A stretch of 32,304 nucleotides of DNA from an uncultured Bacilli bacterium (GTDB lineage: Bacteria > Bacillota_I > Bacilli_A > RF39 > UBA660), in NCBI GenBank assembly GCA_944350285.1, contig CALVOL010000007.1:1-32304 (forward strand). Direction: 5' to 3'. Both the position numbers and the translations under genes were made by a program. Shown one piece after another: positions 1 to 7,445 of the stretch. Position 1 is the first letter of the stretch. Each line of letters begins with the position of its first letter. The notes under the pieces were generated by a model. The model ran no database searches, had not been told where the DNA came from, and saw only the letters and a list, made by a program, of their open reading frames with translations.

Positions 1-312
1 GTTAGCAGGTGTAACAGGAATCATATTATTAAAGTTTATTGCCCCTAACTCTCCATGATCAATCTTCATAAAATCAATGGTATCATTCATCCTTCTATGT
101 TTTGTTTTTGGGCTAGATAAAGGCGCAAAATAGTCAATATCATGAACTCGAAACAAAATACCAATAAAAGGTCGAAGTTTCTTTGCATCAGCATTATAAG
201 GAACTCTACTATCAAAAGTTCTTAGAAAATTACAATACTGCGAATTAATCGTTACAAATTTAATTTTAGTATATTGTGTGAACTGTAACAAAATATTCAC
301 CTGCCTTTTCAT
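1..312 (-). CDS. toxN: ToxN/AbiQ-family type III toxin endoribonuclease (5' part, runs off the window)
   Basis: About 104 codons of the N-terminal part are visible; the rest lies left of base 1. The translation contains KFVTINSQYCNFLRTFDSRV, then RPFIGILF, then YFAPLSSPKTKH and a segment ending INFNNMIPV. This is the order seen in ToxN/AbiQ proteins (strand, RPFIGI, APLSSPK, then a segment ending in NxxxMIPV). Family members are ribonucleases that cut their own antitoxin precursor into repeat units and are held inactive by those RNAs; several abort phage infection. The ATG at 312 has no Shine-Dalgarno site. A TTG at 291 follows AGGTGA at 6 nt and may be the real start. Upstream on the same strand are a terminator and three 37-nt repeats, the expected toxI-terminator-toxN layout. 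The family call is firm; activity cannot be judged from a truncated gene. Confidence 0.85.
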   Translation of the reverse strand, partial: MKRQVNILLQFTQYTKIKFVTINSQYCNFLRTFDSRVPYNADAKKLRPFIGILFRVHDIDYFAPLSSPKTKHRRMNDTIDFMKIDHGELGAINFNNMIPVTPAN

Positions 313-363
313 TAGTAGATTGTATAAGAAAAGATAAGGATATTTTGTCGATTTCTGTCACAA

Positions 364-393
364 CAAAAAAAGATTAGAGTTTGCTCTCTAATC
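364..393 (-). terminator. Intrinsic terminator between toxI and toxN
   Basis: On the minus strand GATTAGAG pairs with CTCTAATC across a 6-nt loop (372-393) and is followed by seven T residues (365-371). It lies after the antitoxin repeats and before toxN. Known type III systems use such a leaky terminator to make the antitoxin RNA in excess over toxin mRNA. Confidence 0.88.
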
Positions 394-404
394 CTGCATT
401 TTTC

Positions 405-517
405 ACTGCCATATATAGGGCTGGCTTCACCCACTTTTTTAACTGCCGTATATAGGGCCGGCTTCACCCACTTTTTTTACTGCCATTTCTAGGGGCTGGC
501 TTCACCCCGCTTTTTTA
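405..517 (-). ncRNA. toxI: ToxI antitoxin RNA: three 37-nt pseudoknot repeats
   Basis: Three near-identical units start at 405, 442 and 479 with an exact 37-nt period. Read on the minus strand each has an A-rich start, then GGGU, GAA, GCC(A/G), GCCC, a 6-nt A/U-rich loop, (U/C)GGC and AGU. GGGU can pair with GCCC (stem 1), and GCC(A/G) with (U/C)GGC (stem 2), giving an H-type pseudoknot. In the middle repeat both stem-2 positions change together (A-U to G-C). In the repeat at 479 stem 1 gains a G-C pair at both flanks. This supports a folded RNA, not a simple DNA repeat. Position before a terminator and toxN identifies it as the antitoxin. The repeat sequence does not match any ToxI I can recall. 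Confidence 0.85.
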
Positions 518-543
518 AACTTTACAATTTCTTGTACATTCAT

Positions 544-572
544 AATCTAACATAAAACTATTAATTTGTCCA
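544..572 (-). promoter_or_regulatory. Predicted toxIN promoter
   Basis: Minus strand -35 TGGACA (567-572), 17-nt spacer and -10 TAGATT (544-549). Transcription would start about 20 nt before the first antitoxin repeat. It lies just after the stop codon of the 39-aa gene, so toxIN can be transcribed independently. Confidence 0.55.
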
Positions 573-584
573 TTATTTTTCACA

Positions 585-704
585 CTATTTTATATAATGA
601 GAATCTCTTTCCATTTCTTCATCAGCTCTTTTAGCAAGCTTTAAAGCGGAAAAAGTAAATACTAAAAAGAAACTTAGTAAAATCATTCCGATAACAAAAA
701 ACAT
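585..704 (-). CDS. Small single-pass membrane protein, 39 aa, unknown function
   Basis: An ATG at 704 follows a strong Shine-Dalgarno site, AAGGGGG, 9 nt upstream, and opens a 39-codon frame ending in TAG. The peptide starts MFFVIGMILLSFFLVF. Residues 1 to about 20 are hydrophobic and the rest is charged (KLAKRADEEMERDSHYIK), so one N-terminal membrane helix with a cytoplasmic charged tail is likely. The quality of the ribosome-binding site and the clear helix-plus-tail pattern support a real gene. I do not recognise the family. It lies upstream of toxIN on the same strand but has its own candidate promoter and stops 13 nt before the toxIN -35 box. It could be a core small membrane protein or a small toxin-like peptide; the sequence does not decide. 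Confidence 0.6.
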   Translation of the reverse strand: MFFVIGMILLSFFLVFTFSALKLAKRADEEMERDSHYIK

Positions 705-730
705 ATATCAATTCCCCCTTCGATATATGT

Positions 731-758
731 ATACTATTCATTTTTTTAAATATCACAA
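731..758 (-). promoter_or_regulatory. Possible promoter of the 39-aa gene
   Basis: Minus strand TTGTGA (753-758), 16-nt spacer and TAGTAT (731-736), lying 27 nt or more upstream of the small-ORF start. Both boxes are imperfect and the region is very AT-rich, so this is tentative. Confidence 0.35.
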
Positions 759-805
759 CAAATTCGACAAAATAAGATAAAATTTTCTTAAACATAAATG
801 TTCAT

Positions 806-865
806 TTTACATTTTGGCTCATTTTCACTTTACAAAATGGCTGAGTTTCATTTTACATTTTGGCT
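806..865. repeat. 23-bp tandem repeat, resembles an IS21-type element end
   Basis: TTTACATTTTGGCT at 806-819, TTTACAAAATGGCT at 829-842 and TTTACATTTTGGCT at 852-865 are spaced exactly 23 bp apart. The intervening bases are also similar (CATTTTCAC, GAGTTTCAT). IS21-family elements carry multiple short direct repeats of this kind at each end, and units of the TTTACAAAATGGCTCA type are, from memory, common at such ends in Bacillota. No transposase genes (istA/istB) are present in the window, so at most this is a solitary end. It sits directly downstream of the histidine phosphatase gene. A protein-binding iteron array is the alternative. Confidence 0.45.
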
Positions 866-879
866 ATATATTACATACT

Positions 880-1500
880 TTAATCGCTCTTACCATACAC
901 AACATGTTCTAAATCGATAATATTATCTTGTTCTATTTCTAATTTATAAATATCCGGAGATGCCCACTTTAAAGTAATATTTAAATCACGATAACAAAGA
1001 GTTAATTGATCCTCTATATATCTTATTTCACAAAAATTCATCAGTAAAATAAACAATGCAAAATGATGTGAAAAAATAGCTATGGTTTTATTTTGATTAG
1101 ATTCGCAAATTTCATGAAACACTTCTGTCATTCTTTTTTGAACATCATAGAATGATTCTCCATCTTCTAATTTAAAATCAAAGTCATGTTCTCTTAAATA
1201 ATTAAAAGTTTTATTATCCATCGTTTTCTTACCAGTCTTTATCTCTTCTAATCTAGAGTCCAAATAAATATCTAAATTTAATTTTGCTGCCAAATACTTA
1301 GCAGTAGCTACACTCCTTGCATATGGAGAAGAATATATCTTTTCGACTTTAGATAATTCTGGAATATCTGATAATTCTTTTGCGAGTCTCTCCCCTTCAA
1401 CAGTTAATGTCATAGCTTTAGTATCCAATTCAAAATCATTATTTTGAATAATACCTTTCTTTAATTTTTCAGAATGTCTAATTAAATATATTGTTGTCAT
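880..1500 (-). CDS. Histidine phosphatase superfamily protein
   Basis: The 206-aa protein begins MTTIYLIRHSEK, with the RHxE-type catalytic motif (nucleophile His9 in RHS). It continues with YSSPYARSVATA, the SSPxxRxxxTA segment that binds phosphate, and FSHHFALF with the second histidine. This is the phosphoglycerate-mutase-like histidine phosphatase fold; the substrate cannot be inferred. The ATG at 1500 is preferred over one at 1518 because AAGGTGG sits 5 nt upstream and the upstream ATG has no ribosome-binding site. It follows the TOPRIM gene by 30 bp on the same strand, so it is likely the third gene of the ATPase-TOPRIM operon. A phosphatase there is unexpected and may act on a nucleotide or phosphoprotein in the same system, or be a passenger. 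Confidence 0.8.
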   Translation of the reverse strand: MTTIYLIRHSEKLKKGIIQNNDFELDTKAMTLTVEGERLAKELSDIPELSKVEKIYSSPYARSVATAKYLAAKLNLDIYLDSRLEEIKTGKKTMDNKTFNYLREHDFDFKLEDGESFYDVQKRMTEVFHEICESNQNKTIAIFSHHFALFILLMNFCEIRYIEDQLTLCYRDLNITLKWASPDIYKLEIEQDNIIDLEHVVYGKSD

Positions 1501-1530
1501 ATTCCACCTTAACCTCATCTATATAAAATA

Positions 1531-2346
1531 CTAGTTATTCACATTGTCACTATCTTTCCTATAAATAATTCCTAAATCTATTAGCATGATACTAATTAAA
1601 GATAAAGCCCTAAATCTCTTACTATATTTATAATTATCTTCTTCCTCACGAAAAATAATACAATTTTCTCTTTTAAAATTCGATGGATCGTAAGAAGTAA
1701 TACCAAAGAGTTTCATTGTTCTATGCATGTTTTCGGCTGCTAATATTAATGAGTTTTCATCAATGTCTCTTATATTCTTTTTTATCCGATGAAAAAATTC
1801 TGCTTTAGCTTTTTTCGCATCATTGCTTTGATAAAAACTTCCTCTCCATAATTGCTTTTGAAAATTGGAAAGTTCATAGACTTCAACACAAGGATAACTT
1901 AAAAGAAGTAACCCGTTCATCTCGTATTCATTATCCATCGCACTGGCAAAAGATTCCAATGCTTTTTTTACCACTTTTTGTTCATTGGATTTATTGTCTC
2001 TATCCCATAAAATATAAATAGGGATATTTTTTAAACTTCTTCCTAATCGAGGACTTAAAAGATTATATATATTATCATAATAGTTTTCACCCTCAAATAT
2101 AGATTTTATACTTGAATTCGCTGTATTAACAACAATAACTTTAGAATTCATATTACTTTTACTAATAAAGACATCTTGACTCTTTTTTCCTCTACGAATT
2201 GACACATAATTATAGTCTAAAATATTTGTAAAAATATGCTTTAGCAACCGAAATTCTTCATCTTCCCCTTCAACAATTATAATAACTTCACCAATAGATT
2301 GATCTTTATTTATCTGTAATTTCCTTGTTATATCTTGGCATTCCAT
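1531..2346 (-). CDS. TOPRIM-like (RloB-like) partner of an AAA ATPase
   Basis: A 271-aa protein. Counting from an upstream ATG at 2358, VIIIVEGEDEEF at about 25-36 supplies the acidic EGE, ILWDRDNK at about 116-123 supplies the DxD, and LLSYPCVEVYEL follows at about 152-163. That order (EGE, DRD, PCxE) matches RloB/AbiLii-type TOPRIM-fold proteins, which are predicted metal-dependent nucleases paired with AAA ATPases in restriction-linked and abortive-infection loci. The ATG at 2346 has GGAG 6 nt upstream; the ATG at 2358 has nothing. Either way the start lies inside the ATPase gene (41-bp overlap from 2346), showing translational coupling. The C-terminal half from about residue 170 is lysine- and aromatic-rich and I do not recognise it. 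The TOPRIM assignment rests on motifs only. Confidence 0.65.
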   Translation of the reverse strand: MECQDITRKLQINKDQSIGEVIIIVEGEDEEFRLLKHIFTNILDYNYVSIRRGKKSQDVFISKSNMNSKVIVVNTANSSIKSIFEGENYYDNIYNLLSPRLGRSLKNIPIYILWDRDNKSNEQKVVKKALESFASAMDNEYEMNGLLLLSYPCVEVYELSNFQKQLWRGSFYQSNDAKKAKAEFFHRIKKNIRDIDENSLILAAENMHRTMKLFGITSYDPSNFKRENCIIFREEEDNYKYSKRFRALSLISIMLIDLGIIYRKDSDNVNN

Positions 2347-3472
2347 CAAAAACTCCATTTAAATACATTTTTTCAATATTTTGTGATTCCCGAGGATTTT
2401 CTAAAGATGCTCTTTTGATTATAGTCCCTCTTTTTGGATCAAATCGAAAAGTATAAATTTGATCAGGTCTTAGTAAAGATGTGTCTAATAAATTTGTAGA
2501 ATGAGAAGTGAAAAATAACTGAGAATTTTTACTATTATTGAAAAAATATTTTATTAATGCTTCCTCTAATTCATTATGTAATCCACTAGAAAACTCATCA
2601 ACAATAAGCATACAATTATTTTTCGTAGTAAATAAAATCGGTAATAATGTATTCATAAAGACTCTATTTCCAGTCGATTCTAAAGCAAGTGGAAAAGCGA
2701 AATTTGTTCCATTCTTTTTTAAACAAATAGTTTCTTTATCTGCTGCAATCTTCATGGTTTGATCAGGATTTGTCAGCTGTTTATTAAACACCACTTCGCT
2801 ATTATAACCGAGTTCCTTCATGAATTTATTTAAAGCAGTGGCATCGCTATTTTCGGCATATTTATCAATAATTTGTTCTGCGGCTTTTAAAGAATTATAT
2901 GATTTGGTAAGACGTCCACCAAGAAGACAATTAATATACATTGAATTCTTTAAAAAATCAAACCACTGATTTAAAATTGGATGATTATTAAATCTCGTAT
3001 TAAAATAAATAAATTTAACAATAGATAACTGAAGATTAATATCAATATTTGTATTTTCTTCTGTTAAATAATTCTTTCCTTTAGATTGTAATCTTTCTAA
3101 AACTAATTTTTGATTCAAATATAATTTTTCTTGATTAAAAGCATTTCCATCAAACTCAACATCATATTTTAATATATTATTATCAATCTCAAATTCATAA
3201 GATAAATTATACCTTGTTCCATTTGTATACATTGACTTTTTCATGATAAAATTAGGCTCTGAATTATCTAATAAAAAATCTAATAATAATACTATAGCTT
3301 GTAGGGCTTGTGTTTTACCGGAAGCATTCTCACCAATAAATAATGCTCCTTTCAAAATACGATCTTTATTCACATTTGTATCATTTAGTATTTTAGAATT
3401 GGTAGCTTTAAAATCAAAAATTGTTTCTTCCATAAACGTTGTATAATTTTTTAAAACAATTTTTGTTAACAT
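2306..3472 (-). CDS. AAA/ABC-type ATPase, RloA/AbiLi-like, putative defence protein
   Basis: A 388-aa ATPase of the SMC/ABC-like AAA_15/AAA_21 group. The N-terminus MLTKIVLKNYTTF is the usual first strand of this group. Walker A is GENASGKT (47-54). A signature-like LESTGNRVF follows in the second half, then Walker B LIVDEF (289-294), D-loop SGLH and the switch histidine in FFTSHST (H324). Between the Walker motifs is the variable insert typical of RloA, AbiL and OLD-like proteins. Such ATPases work with a nuclease partner, and here the partner gene overlaps the 3' end. The start has AGGAAGGTG 5-6 nt upstream. The gene is cut off from the polysaccharide operon by a terminator at 3509-3543. 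A role in phage defence is inferred from family and context; the ATPase fold is certain. Confidence 0.82.
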   Translation of the reverse strand: MLTKIVLKNYTTFMEETIFDFKATNSKILNDTNVNKDRILKGALFIGENASGKTQALQAIVLLLDFLLDNSEPNFIMKKSMYTNGTRYNLSYEFEIDNNILKYDVEFDGNAFNQEKLYLNQKLVLERLQSKGKNYLTEENTNIDINLQLSIVKFIYFNTRFNNHPILNQWFDFLKNSMYINCLLGGRLTKSYNSLKAAEQIIDKYAENSDATALNKFMKELGYNSEVVFNKQLTNPDQTMKIAADKETICLKKNGTNFAFPLALESTGNRVFMNTLLPILFTTKNNCMLIVDEFSSGLHNELEEALIKYFFNNSKNSQLFFTSHSTNLLDTSLLRPDQIYTFRFDPKRGTIIKRASLENPRESQNIEKMYLNGVFDGMPRYNKEITDK

Positions 3473-3508
3473 AATATCACCTTCCTAATATTAGTATATT
3501 CGATAAAT

Positions 3509-3543
3509 AAAAAAAAATTACAGTTTAAATATTTAAACTGTAA
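3509..3543 (-). terminator. Terminator of the exopolysaccharide operon
   Basis: A perfect 26-nt palindrome (3518-3543; half-site TTACAGTTTAAAT) is followed on the minus strand by nine T residues (A-run 3509-3517). It lies 78 bp after the last exopolysaccharide gene and 37 bp before the ATPase start, separating the two units. The stem is AT-rich but long. Confidence 0.75.
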
Positions 3544-3620
3544 AAATTTTACGTTTATTATACATAATTATAATAAAATGTCAAATATTATATTTATTCT
3601 TTTGATTTCTTAAAAGAAAA

Positions 3621-4787
3621 TTAAGTTTTTTCTGATGTTTTATTAATTGCTTTACGAACAACATTTCTACATTTCCTTACAACTCTAGAAAACAGAGATT
3701 TTCGCTTCACATATTTTTTAGCCAATTCATCAAATTCTAATTTATCCAAATCTTCAAAAAAGAAATCTCTATTTTTATCAGGCTTTACCGATGAAATCAT
3801 AGCTGAGTTATATTGCAACGCTTGTTCAAAATTAGTTTCTATACATACCATTTGCTTTCTAATAGCGTCAAATAATTCTTTTCCCTTTACAGAATTAACT
3901 AGTACAAGAGAAGTTCCTTTATTATCAAAAAAATCCTTATGAATATGTTGAACACCCCAATAATCCGCCAAAGTAATATCAGAAATTCTACTTTTTTTCT
4001 TAAAATGACAATGATAACAAGAGTCTCTTAAACAAATATTACGTAAAAATGTTCTCAAAAATAAATCTTGAGTCTGATTTTTACAATATGTTTTTTGATT
4101 ATAAAAAAATTTCATATTAAATAAAATCCAACCTTGATCCTTATTTCTAAAAGAAATTCCTGTTGGTATTTCTTTATCTTTTTTAATACGATAAGCCTTA
4201 TATTTCTCCCAAACTTTAGGCGATGGAACACCATGACAAATAATATCTTGAGTATACAATTGCGGGTAGTCCTTACTCAAAAAAGACTTTAACCCTTCAA
4301 TCTGGCAAGGCGTTCCAGTATATAGCACCGTCACGCCCTTATTCAAAAAATCTTTCACTTCACGATAAGTTGTACCAATAGTGCTTTGTACATATTTAGA
4401 ACCCATTAACTTTATCAAATCTTTTTCAGTAGTAATCTTGATATGTTTCACTACAAAATTATCATCAAAAGCTGCCCCAAAAACAACTCCATTACGTCTC
4501 AAAACTTCTTTGGCAAGCAAAATAAAAATACCACCAGAAGAACTATCTCTTCGTTCTTGTTCATTTAGATTATAACAAGCATAGGCTTTCGTCTCATTTT
4601 TCGACATCTTATTTTTTAAAACAGGACATACTCTTTTGCATAATCCACAATCAATACATTTTTTAGAATCTATTTTAGGATATCGAAAACCTTTATCATC
4701 TTCTTCCATAGTAATAGCGCCCTTTGAGCAAGCATTAAAACAAGCATGACACCCACAGCAAACCTCTTTTTTTACAATTTCATTCAT
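3621..4787 (-). CDS. Fe-S protein of the F420 hydrogenase/dehydrogenase beta-subunit (FrhB) family
   Basis: A 388-aa protein starting with two ferredoxin-type 4Fe-4S motifs: CCGCHACFNAC near residues 9-19 and CIDCGLCKRVC near 40-50. The FrhB/FdhB N- and C-terminal domains follow, with YTGTPCQIEGLKSFL, DIICHGVPSPKVW, and a cysteine group in CLRDSCYHCHF before ISDITLADYWG. In Bacillota, which lack F420, this family repeatedly occurs next to polysaccharide pyruvyl transferases in capsule loci. A flavin/Fe-S redox reaction on a polysaccharide precursor is plausible, but the reaction is not established. The start overlaps the flippase stop by 4 bp (ATGA), so it is translationally coupled. It is the last gene of the operon. 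C-terminus is basic (RKCRNVVRKAIN). Confidence 0.82.
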   Translation of the reverse strand: MNEIVKKEVCCGCHACFNACSKGAITMEEDDKGFRYPKIDSKKCIDCGLCKRVCPVLKNKMSKNETKAYACYNLNEQERRDSSSGGIFILLAKEVLRRNGVVFGAAFDDNFVVKHIKITTEKDLIKLMGSKYVQSTIGTTYREVKDFLNKGVTVLYTGTPCQIEGLKSFLSKDYPQLYTQDIICHGVPSPKVWEKYKAYRIKKDKEIPTGISFRNKDQGWILFNMKFFYNQKTYCKNQTQDLFLRTFLRNICLRDSCYHCHFKKKSRISDITLADYWGVQHIHKDFFDNKGTSLVLVNSVKGKELFDAIRKQMVCIETNFEQALQYNSAMISSVKPDKNRDFFFEDLDKLEFDELAKKYVKRKSLFSRVVRKCRNVVRKAINKTSEKT

Positions 4788-6313
4788 GACTTTACTCCTT
4801 TCAAGTGCATTTTTACTAAAATTTTATCAATAATCCCCTTTTCATATTTATTCATAACGAATAAATATGAAGTAAGACAAAACAACAAAGTATATACTCC
4901 ACCATAGACAAGAAAATTCCAAATACCACTAAAATGAGTAAAATGCATAAATACTAGAATAACTATAATTGGCATAACAAAAGGAACAGTCATTTTAAAA
5001 ATATTTTTCCAAAATTTTATAACATCCAATTTAATCTCTTTATAATAATAAATATTCATAATAATGATATTACAAACTACTAACGAAATACAAGTACCAA
5101 GAGCGGCACCTATGGCTCCCCATTTTTGTGCAAGAAAAATACTAATAATTACATTAATAATAGTCATCCCAAACGATACAATAGCCTTAAACTTATACTT
5201 ATCCATTGCTTGCATAATACTAATTCCCAAATTTTGAATTAATGGAACACATAATGGAATAATCAAAAGAAGCGCTATATAATAAGATTCTTCATATCCA
5301 CTTCCGGCCCATAATAATATGAAATTTTTACCAAACAACACTAATCCACTACACATTAAAAATATAATATAGTATTGTAATCTTCCAACTTTAATAAACT
5401 CGTTTGTAAGTTCATCAGTAGTAGCTTTTTTAGCAACCAATTTAGACATCTTTGGTAACAATACCCCACTTAATGCTGAAGACAAACTAATGAATAATTG
5501 ATTTAAAGTGGCCGCGATAGAATAAACAGACACCGCAATAGTTCCTGATACAGCACCTAAAATAAACTGATCTACAGACCAATTTGCCTTATCCACTACA
5601 ATTCCTAAAAAAATCCATATGGAATAACCAAGAATGGTTTTAAATAATATTTTATCAAATCCTTTATATTTAGTAGAAATATGCAATTTATTCTTACAAT
5701 AAAAATAATTAGACAACACAATAAAAATATTAACAGCTGTGATAACAATACAAAGTGCTATTGATTTATAACCCATAAATAATAACGGTATCATAAGCAA
5801 TGGTTTTAAGATTGCTCCAATAATCACGCGAATTTTTTGAAAAACAAACTTTTCATATGCACTAACAATAGAACTATAAATATTAAAAGAAAATGTAATC
5901 ATCATATTAACAGACAAAATAAGCATCATAATTTTCATTTTATGTAACTCAATATCAGTCATTGTATTCCCAAATATACTATCAACACCAAAGAATAAAA
6001 CAAGTCCTAATATTGCCACTATAATGCCAATTATAATATAAACAATCTTAAACATACCATGAAGTTTCTTCTCTTCTTCATATTTCTTTTGTTCTCGATA
6101 TTTAACAGTATATATAATAATTGCATTCCCAAAACCCAAATCAAGAACTGCTAAATAACCAATAATATTTGCTACCAATGAATATAGCCCATATTCGCTC
6201 TGACCAAGCATCCGTATCAATAAAGGCGTATACAAAAGTTGTATCAAAGTATTTACAATAATTGATACATAAGTTAGTATCACGCCTAATTTTCTTTGTT
6301 TACTATCACTCAT
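4784..6313 (-). CDS. Wzx-type polysaccharide flippase (MOP superfamily)
   Basis: A 509-aa, highly hydrophobic protein with about 12-14 predicted membrane helices. The N-terminal KLGVILTYVSIIVNTLIQLL and LYTPLLIRMLGQSEYGLYSL segments are diagnostic of oligosaccharide flippases (RMLGxxEYGLYSL), and a MATE-like C-terminal half follows. It would move the lipid-linked repeat unit across the membrane for polymerisation by the EpsG-like protein. A good Shine-Dalgarno site, GAAGGA, precedes the ATG. The stop TGA overlaps the next start. It follows the pyruvyl transferase gene after a 70-bp gap, the longest gap in the operon. Confidence 0.9.
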   Translation of the reverse strand: MSDSKQRKLGVILTYVSIIVNTLIQLLYTPLLIRMLGQSEYGLYSLVANIIGYLAVLDLGFGNAIIIYTVKYREQKKYEEEKKLHGMFKIVYIIIGIIVAILGLVLFFGVDSIFGNTMTDIELHKMKIMMLILSVNMMITFSFNIYSSIVSAYEKFVFQKIRVIIGAILKPLLMIPLLFMGYKSIALCIVITAVNIFIVLSNYFYCKNKLHISTKYKGFDKILFKTILGYSIWIFLGIVVDKANWSVDQFILGAVSGTIAVSVYSIAATLNQLFISLSSALSGVLLPKMSKLVAKKATTDELTNEFIKVGRLQYYIIFLMCSGLVLFGKNFILLWAGSGYEESYYIALLLIIPLCVPLIQNLGISIMQAMDKYKFKAIVSFGMTIINVIISIFLAQKWGAIGAALGTCISLVVCNIIIMNIYYYKEIKLDVIKFWKNIFKMTVPFVMPIIVILVFMHFTHFSGIWNFLVYGGVYTLLFCLTSYLFVMNKYEKGIIDKILVKMHLKGVKS

Positions 6314-6383
6314 ACAAATTCCTTCTTTACAACAATGAATTTATTATACCTTATTTTCAGTTTTTATCAAAATATTATGAACT

Positions 6384-7424
6384 CTATTTATCTAAATTTA
6401 AAATTTCATTTAGAAAATCAACACTATTTTGAATTAATGTATGTAATTTTTGATCGACCTTTTTATAATCAATTTTAGGTAAAGAGTCCAAACTATCTAA
6501 TGATTGCAATTCATCAGAATGAAAAATTCTTCCCGTAATCCCTAAACTCTCTAACAAATCATATATTCTATTATTCATAGAATTTCGAGTAATAACAAGA
6601 AATTCTTTATGATTTATAATAGAAAATACAGTTCCATGAAATGAATTTGTAATAACAAAAGAAGAAGATGCAATTGCTGCCAACCATTCACTAGGACCTA
6701 GATGATTTAATTTTTTATCAAGATACCGAAATCTTTTTTTATAAAAAACATCTCTAATTTTCATTTGCTTCTTTTGACACAACTGGTCAATCAACTGAAT
6801 ATCATTAGAATTTAATCCTAAAGTATAAACAAAAACATATGGTTTAATATCCACCTTAGGAATTACTTTTTCCCAATCCTCATTCGATAAAAGTAACGTC
6901 GGATCTAATACATTTGAAATCTTTTTATCTGTATATTTTTGAATTAACCCAACAGAGCTTTTTTCTCTAACAGAAAGATAATGAAAATCATTAATATACT
7001 TAACTATTTCAGTAACATTCTCTTCGTCATTATCAAGCTTCATATCTCCCACACTTGCGGCATAAGCATTTTTTCTCGAAGCATCCTTCACAAAATCTAA
7101 ATAAAAATGCTTACGAACAGGAAAAGCAATCGCGGGATTCCATACTTGATCACTTCCAACAATATATACACTACCATCATCTTCTAAAAATTCTACAGGA
7201 GAACTCATCGAAAAATTTTCTTTGCGAAATTGTTCAAACTTTTGATTACGACGATAATAAACAACTCTTTTTATTCTCCCCTTCATAGAAGGCTTCTTAT
7301 TTAAATATTCTGTATAATTAACAATCGTAGAATTATGACCTAATTCTTTTATCTTATGTTGTAAAGCATACGCTTGCAAACATCCTCCATAATTGTTACC
7401 TAATAAAGTTAATATTTTTATCAT
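6384..7424 (-). CDS. Polysaccharide pyruvyl transferase family protein
   Basis: A 346-aa CsaB/WcaK-type protein. Characteristic segments are NNYGGCLQAYALQHKIKELG near the N-terminus, YIVGSDQVWNPAI (the GSDxxWN motif), AYAASVG, YLSVREKSS, VLDPTLLLSNEDW and ITNSFHGTVFSI near the C-terminus. The family transfers pyruvate from phosphoenolpyruvate to form pyruvate ketals on sugars of cell-surface polymers; some members have other acceptors. AAAGGAGT lies upstream of the ATG. It sits two genes from the FrhB-family Fe-S protein, a recurring association. Confidence 0.9.
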   Translation of the reverse strand: MIKILTLLGNNYGGCLQAYALQHKIKELGHNSTIVNYTEYLNKKPSMKGRIKRVVYYRRNQKFEQFRKENFSMSSPVEFLEDDGSVYIVGSDQVWNPAIAFPVRKHFYLDFVKDASRKNAYAASVGDMKLDNDEENVTEIVKYINDFHYLSVREKSSVGLIQKYTDKKISNVLDPTLLLSNEDWEKVIPKVDIKPYVFVYTLGLNSNDIQLIDQLCQKKQMKIRDVFYKKRFRYLDKKLNHLGPSEWLAAIASSSFVITNSFHGTVFSIINHKEFLVITRNSMNNRIYDLLESLGITGRIFHSDELQSLDSLDSLPKIDYKKVDQKLHTLIQNSVDFLNEILNLDK

Positions 7425-7445
7425 AAAGTATAACTCCTTTCCTGT

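Noticed and set aside
405-517. CRISPR-like array of short repeats
   Set aside because: The 37-nt units abut without spacers, number only three, and precede a terminator and a ToxN gene, so they are antitoxin RNA repeats.
2538-2762. Plus-strand open frame of 74 aa
   Set aside because: It is antisense to the conserved core of the ATPase gene, has no ribosome-binding site and matches nothing; other antisense frames (for example 7783-8115, 28686-28946) were dropped for the same reason.
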